This document shows, one piece after another, positions 61,700-64,000 of a DNA stretch of 64,000 bases. Position 1 is the first letter of the stretch, and each line of letters begins with the position of its first letter. Under the pieces are notes generated by a model that saw only the letters and a list, made by a program, of their open reading frames with translations, did no database searches and was not told the origin of the DNA. The translations under genes and the position numbers were made by a program. This DNA is from Archegozetes longisetosus (lineage: Eukaryota > Arthropoda > Arachnida > Sarcoptiformes > Trhypochthoniidae): contig JAEMBT020000003.1 of NCBI GenBank assembly GCA_018873245.2, positions 11,811,843 through 11,875,842 of the forward strand. Reading direction: 5' to 3'.

Positions 61700-63025
61700 A
61701 CGAACAAAAAGTTATTGTTATAAATTTTATATAATATTAACTCTCGATTCTCTAGAAATAGACGTCGAAAGAACGATCGGATCACTTTAAATAAGCTTAA
61801 GAAAGAGTGCGCAAATACAAGTCATTAATGACTGATTACACGGGCTGACAAACATGTTCTCTATGGACCACTTTAATTCAATTAAATTTATAAACTTACA
61901 CAGAAAATTTGTATAAACTCTTCTAACAAGCTTCTGTTTAATTTTTCCCTACCGATGTTTCAGACCATGGGCGCAATACGGTGTCCAGGGCGAAAATAGA
62001 CTCAAATCACAATTATTATTAGCTCTTCATAAATCTATTATTGCTGTGAGTTTGAAAATGAGAAATTATGAGATTACTTAGTATTTTTCGCTATCGATGT
62101 AAACCATTTTCAAAAGTAAAAATAAAACAAACTAAACTTTCTTTGTATCAATTTGTACTGATTTAATTGCAAAGTGCGTTTTAATTAAATAAGATATTAT
62201 AATTTGATTAAATAAATCAAATGTTAACTTTACTGGCCCGGATAACCTGCTTTGGGAATTCAGTCACTCTTAAGAAATAGGTGGGCAGGCCCTTAAAATT
62301 TCATACTTATTTTTAATGAGTTTCAAGTTCTTGAATCTGTTATATCCTTGTTTATAAGAGCCAAATGCCTTATACTATTAATGAGCACAACTCTGATAAT
62401 TATACGTAAGAATCAGATAAAAGATCAGATAACAGATCAGAGACATTAAATAAGAAAGCAGATCAAATTTGTTTATCCGAATTTAGATATAGGAAAGAGG
62501 ATAAAGGTAGAAAGTTATCAAGATAGATGAGTTTAACAGTATGTTAATTCAATTAGATTATTAAGATTGTTTTTGTCAATTATTGATGACTGAGAGACAA
62601 TCGATGGTTACGTACACAATATATAAAACTTAAATGAACCCTTCTAACAAAAAATAAGAAACCGTAACTTTATTTAGTAAATATATGCTCAATTTTATTA
62701 AGAATTCCTTTGAAATAATCACATTCAAAATACACTGATCAACATCATTCTCTCAAAGTAAGATTTGGTTCGAAGTAATTTCTTGGAGACTATTTTCGTG
62801 CAGTAAAGTCTTAAAATAAAGAACAGCAGTTCGTTGAACAACTGAAGTTTTATTTTTTACATCGATTTTACTGAAATTTTCCATTTAAACAGGGTCTGAA
62901 AGAAAATTTTCTGACAGAAATATTTTAAGACTAATCTTGTCTTATAAATATCAGTAAATCTAACAGTTATCAGCATTTTGTTGAGACACATAGGATATGA
63001 AGGTTAAATTTCTCATTTAATACTT
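61700..63025. other. Intergenic region between the two paralogous genes
   Basis: No gene recognised; AT-rich, with the promoter of member A at the low end and the 3' end of member B at the high end. Confidence 0.4.
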
Positions 63026-63213
63026 TTATAGCGGATCTGTGTTATATAAAATATTTTTGATTGAATCAGTCAGTTCACTATAAACAGGAATATTTGTGTC
63101 ATATTTCCAACTCTTCTTGAAACGAATCCCTTCCTGAGCGCGAAGACAAGACTCGTAGAGTTTAAGCAGGGGTTCAACAAATACTCCACTCGATTTTGCC
63201 ACACTTTCTATAT
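63026..63213 (-). CDS. Small secreted protein, family member B (last exon only)
   Basis: An exon beginning after CTCTAAG at 63214, in the same phase as exon 2 of member A. It encodes IESVAKSSGVFVEPLLKL, YESCLRAQEGIRFKKSW, then a longer tail ending LYNTDPL before TAA. Against member A the shared residues are GV, L, LYE-C, A-EGIR-K and Y at matching positions. The signal-peptide exon was not found up to 64000 and probably lies beyond the window, given the 2.2 kb intron of member A. The tail is about ten residues longer than in A. Confidence 0.75.
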
Positions 63214-64000
63214 CTTAGAGAGAAAAATTTCAATGAAAAACAAATGGAAACAGGTGTCAATTTTTAAATTTTGTGGGAAGTTTATTTCAAAAATATTTTT
63301 ATACTTTTAACTTGATGAGCTTTTTAGCTGCTTTAATAGGAAACTCCATGACTTTTTAGGTCTCAATTTTCTAAGATTAAAGTGCTTTATTTCAATACAC
63401 TTTTCCATGTTTTTCACTACTTAGTATAGCTTTCTTGATAGTATCATATCACTTGGTCTAAATTTATTTCTTTAAATAAAAATTGAAATTTTATCCAGTA
63501 TATCAACCTTTTTTATCGCCTTCAATATTTATGATAAAATTATGAACTGATAAATAAAACAATATTTGTACAAATGCTTTCGACTTGGTAGGAGTCAGTT
63601 TGGCAGAAGTCAGTTGAATAGAATGCTGCTTTAGTCCAAAGACAAAATGCTCTGTCATCCTATTCTCAATTTTAAGAAAGCCTTTTTAGTTTTGAAAGTC
63701 GTTATGAAGAGCTCGAGTTTTAATATATAGGCTTTGAATATACACCTTATGTCATATTTAAAGAATATTCCATCATCGGTATAATCAACTCTGAAAGCTT
63801 ATTAGACATTCGTATACTGTAAATAGGAGTTGTTAAGCCAAATTATAAGTACAAAACTAAAAATTGTCTTCTACAGTATTATTCTGTACTTTATTCTACA
63901 GTATTATTTTCTGTATTATTCAAGAAGTACAAGTAAATTGTTTACATAGCTCTAATAATAAGTTAGAAGTTGTATTTTTTAAGATTCCAAAACTGACCTT
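63214..64000. other. Probable intron of secreted protein B
   Basis: AT-rich, no exon with a signal peptide and matching donor recognised; contains small direct repeats such as CAGTATTATT-TCTGTA near 63880-63920. Confidence 0.4.

Overview
The window reads as a nuclear segment from an AT-rich eukaryote. Introns have GT..AG borders, and most coding introns are about 75-125 bp next to a few of several kb. Gene content (an elongase of arthropod type, a retinol-dehydrogenase-like SDR, an RNF41/Nrdp1-like RING gene, small secreted proteins) suggests an arthropod, perhaps a mite. That taxonomic call is inference. No prokaryotic operon structure, rRNA or convincing tRNA was seen.

Layout. 2.5-10.8 kb, minus: a complete five-exon ELOVL gene. 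10.8-22.3 kb: long gene-poor stretch. 22.3-24.4 kb, minus: two-exon C2H2-like zinc-finger gene built from duplicated modules. 26.3-27.6 kb, plus: four-exon SDR. 27.8-29.1 kb: a hAT-type MITE full of TCTTAG repeats, split by a nested non-autonomous Helitron and abutting a truncated Merlin/ISXO2-like transposase (29.1-29.8 kb). 31.4-33.3 kb, minus: four-exon secreted Cys-rich protein. 34.7-42.5 kb: a transposon graveyard holding a fold-back element, a hAT remnant with 8-bp duplications, a Merlin-like MITE with a perfect 9-bp duplication, an N-terminal hAT transposase piece with an in-frame stop, and a degenerate zinc finger. 44.2-46.1 kb, minus: four-exon secreted tyrosinase-domain gene. 47.1-47.7 kb, minus: RNF41-like gene with frameshifts and a lost RING histidine. 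50.3-50.8 kb, plus: tiny secreted Tyr/Gly-rich peptide gene with TATA box. 53.2-53.7 kb: mariner-type MITE. 54.7-56.6 kb, minus: a broken Fanzor gene (eukaryotic relative of TnpB/Cas12) with zinc knuckle, RuvC-I, zinc ribbon and RuvC-III still readable, followed at once by a stem-loop. 57.7-57.8 kb: Tc1/mariner helix-turn-helix fragment. 59.2-63.2 kb, minus: two paralogous small secreted-protein genes, the second entering from beyond the right edge.

The host genes do not form one pathway. The most interesting system is the Fanzor remnant, which shows that a transposon-linked RNA-guided nuclease lineage entered this genome and has since decayed through stop codons, frameshifts and loss of the second zinc-ribbon cysteine pair. 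All exon borders were set by hand from reading frame, splice dinucleotides and family consensus. No alignment or database search was run.
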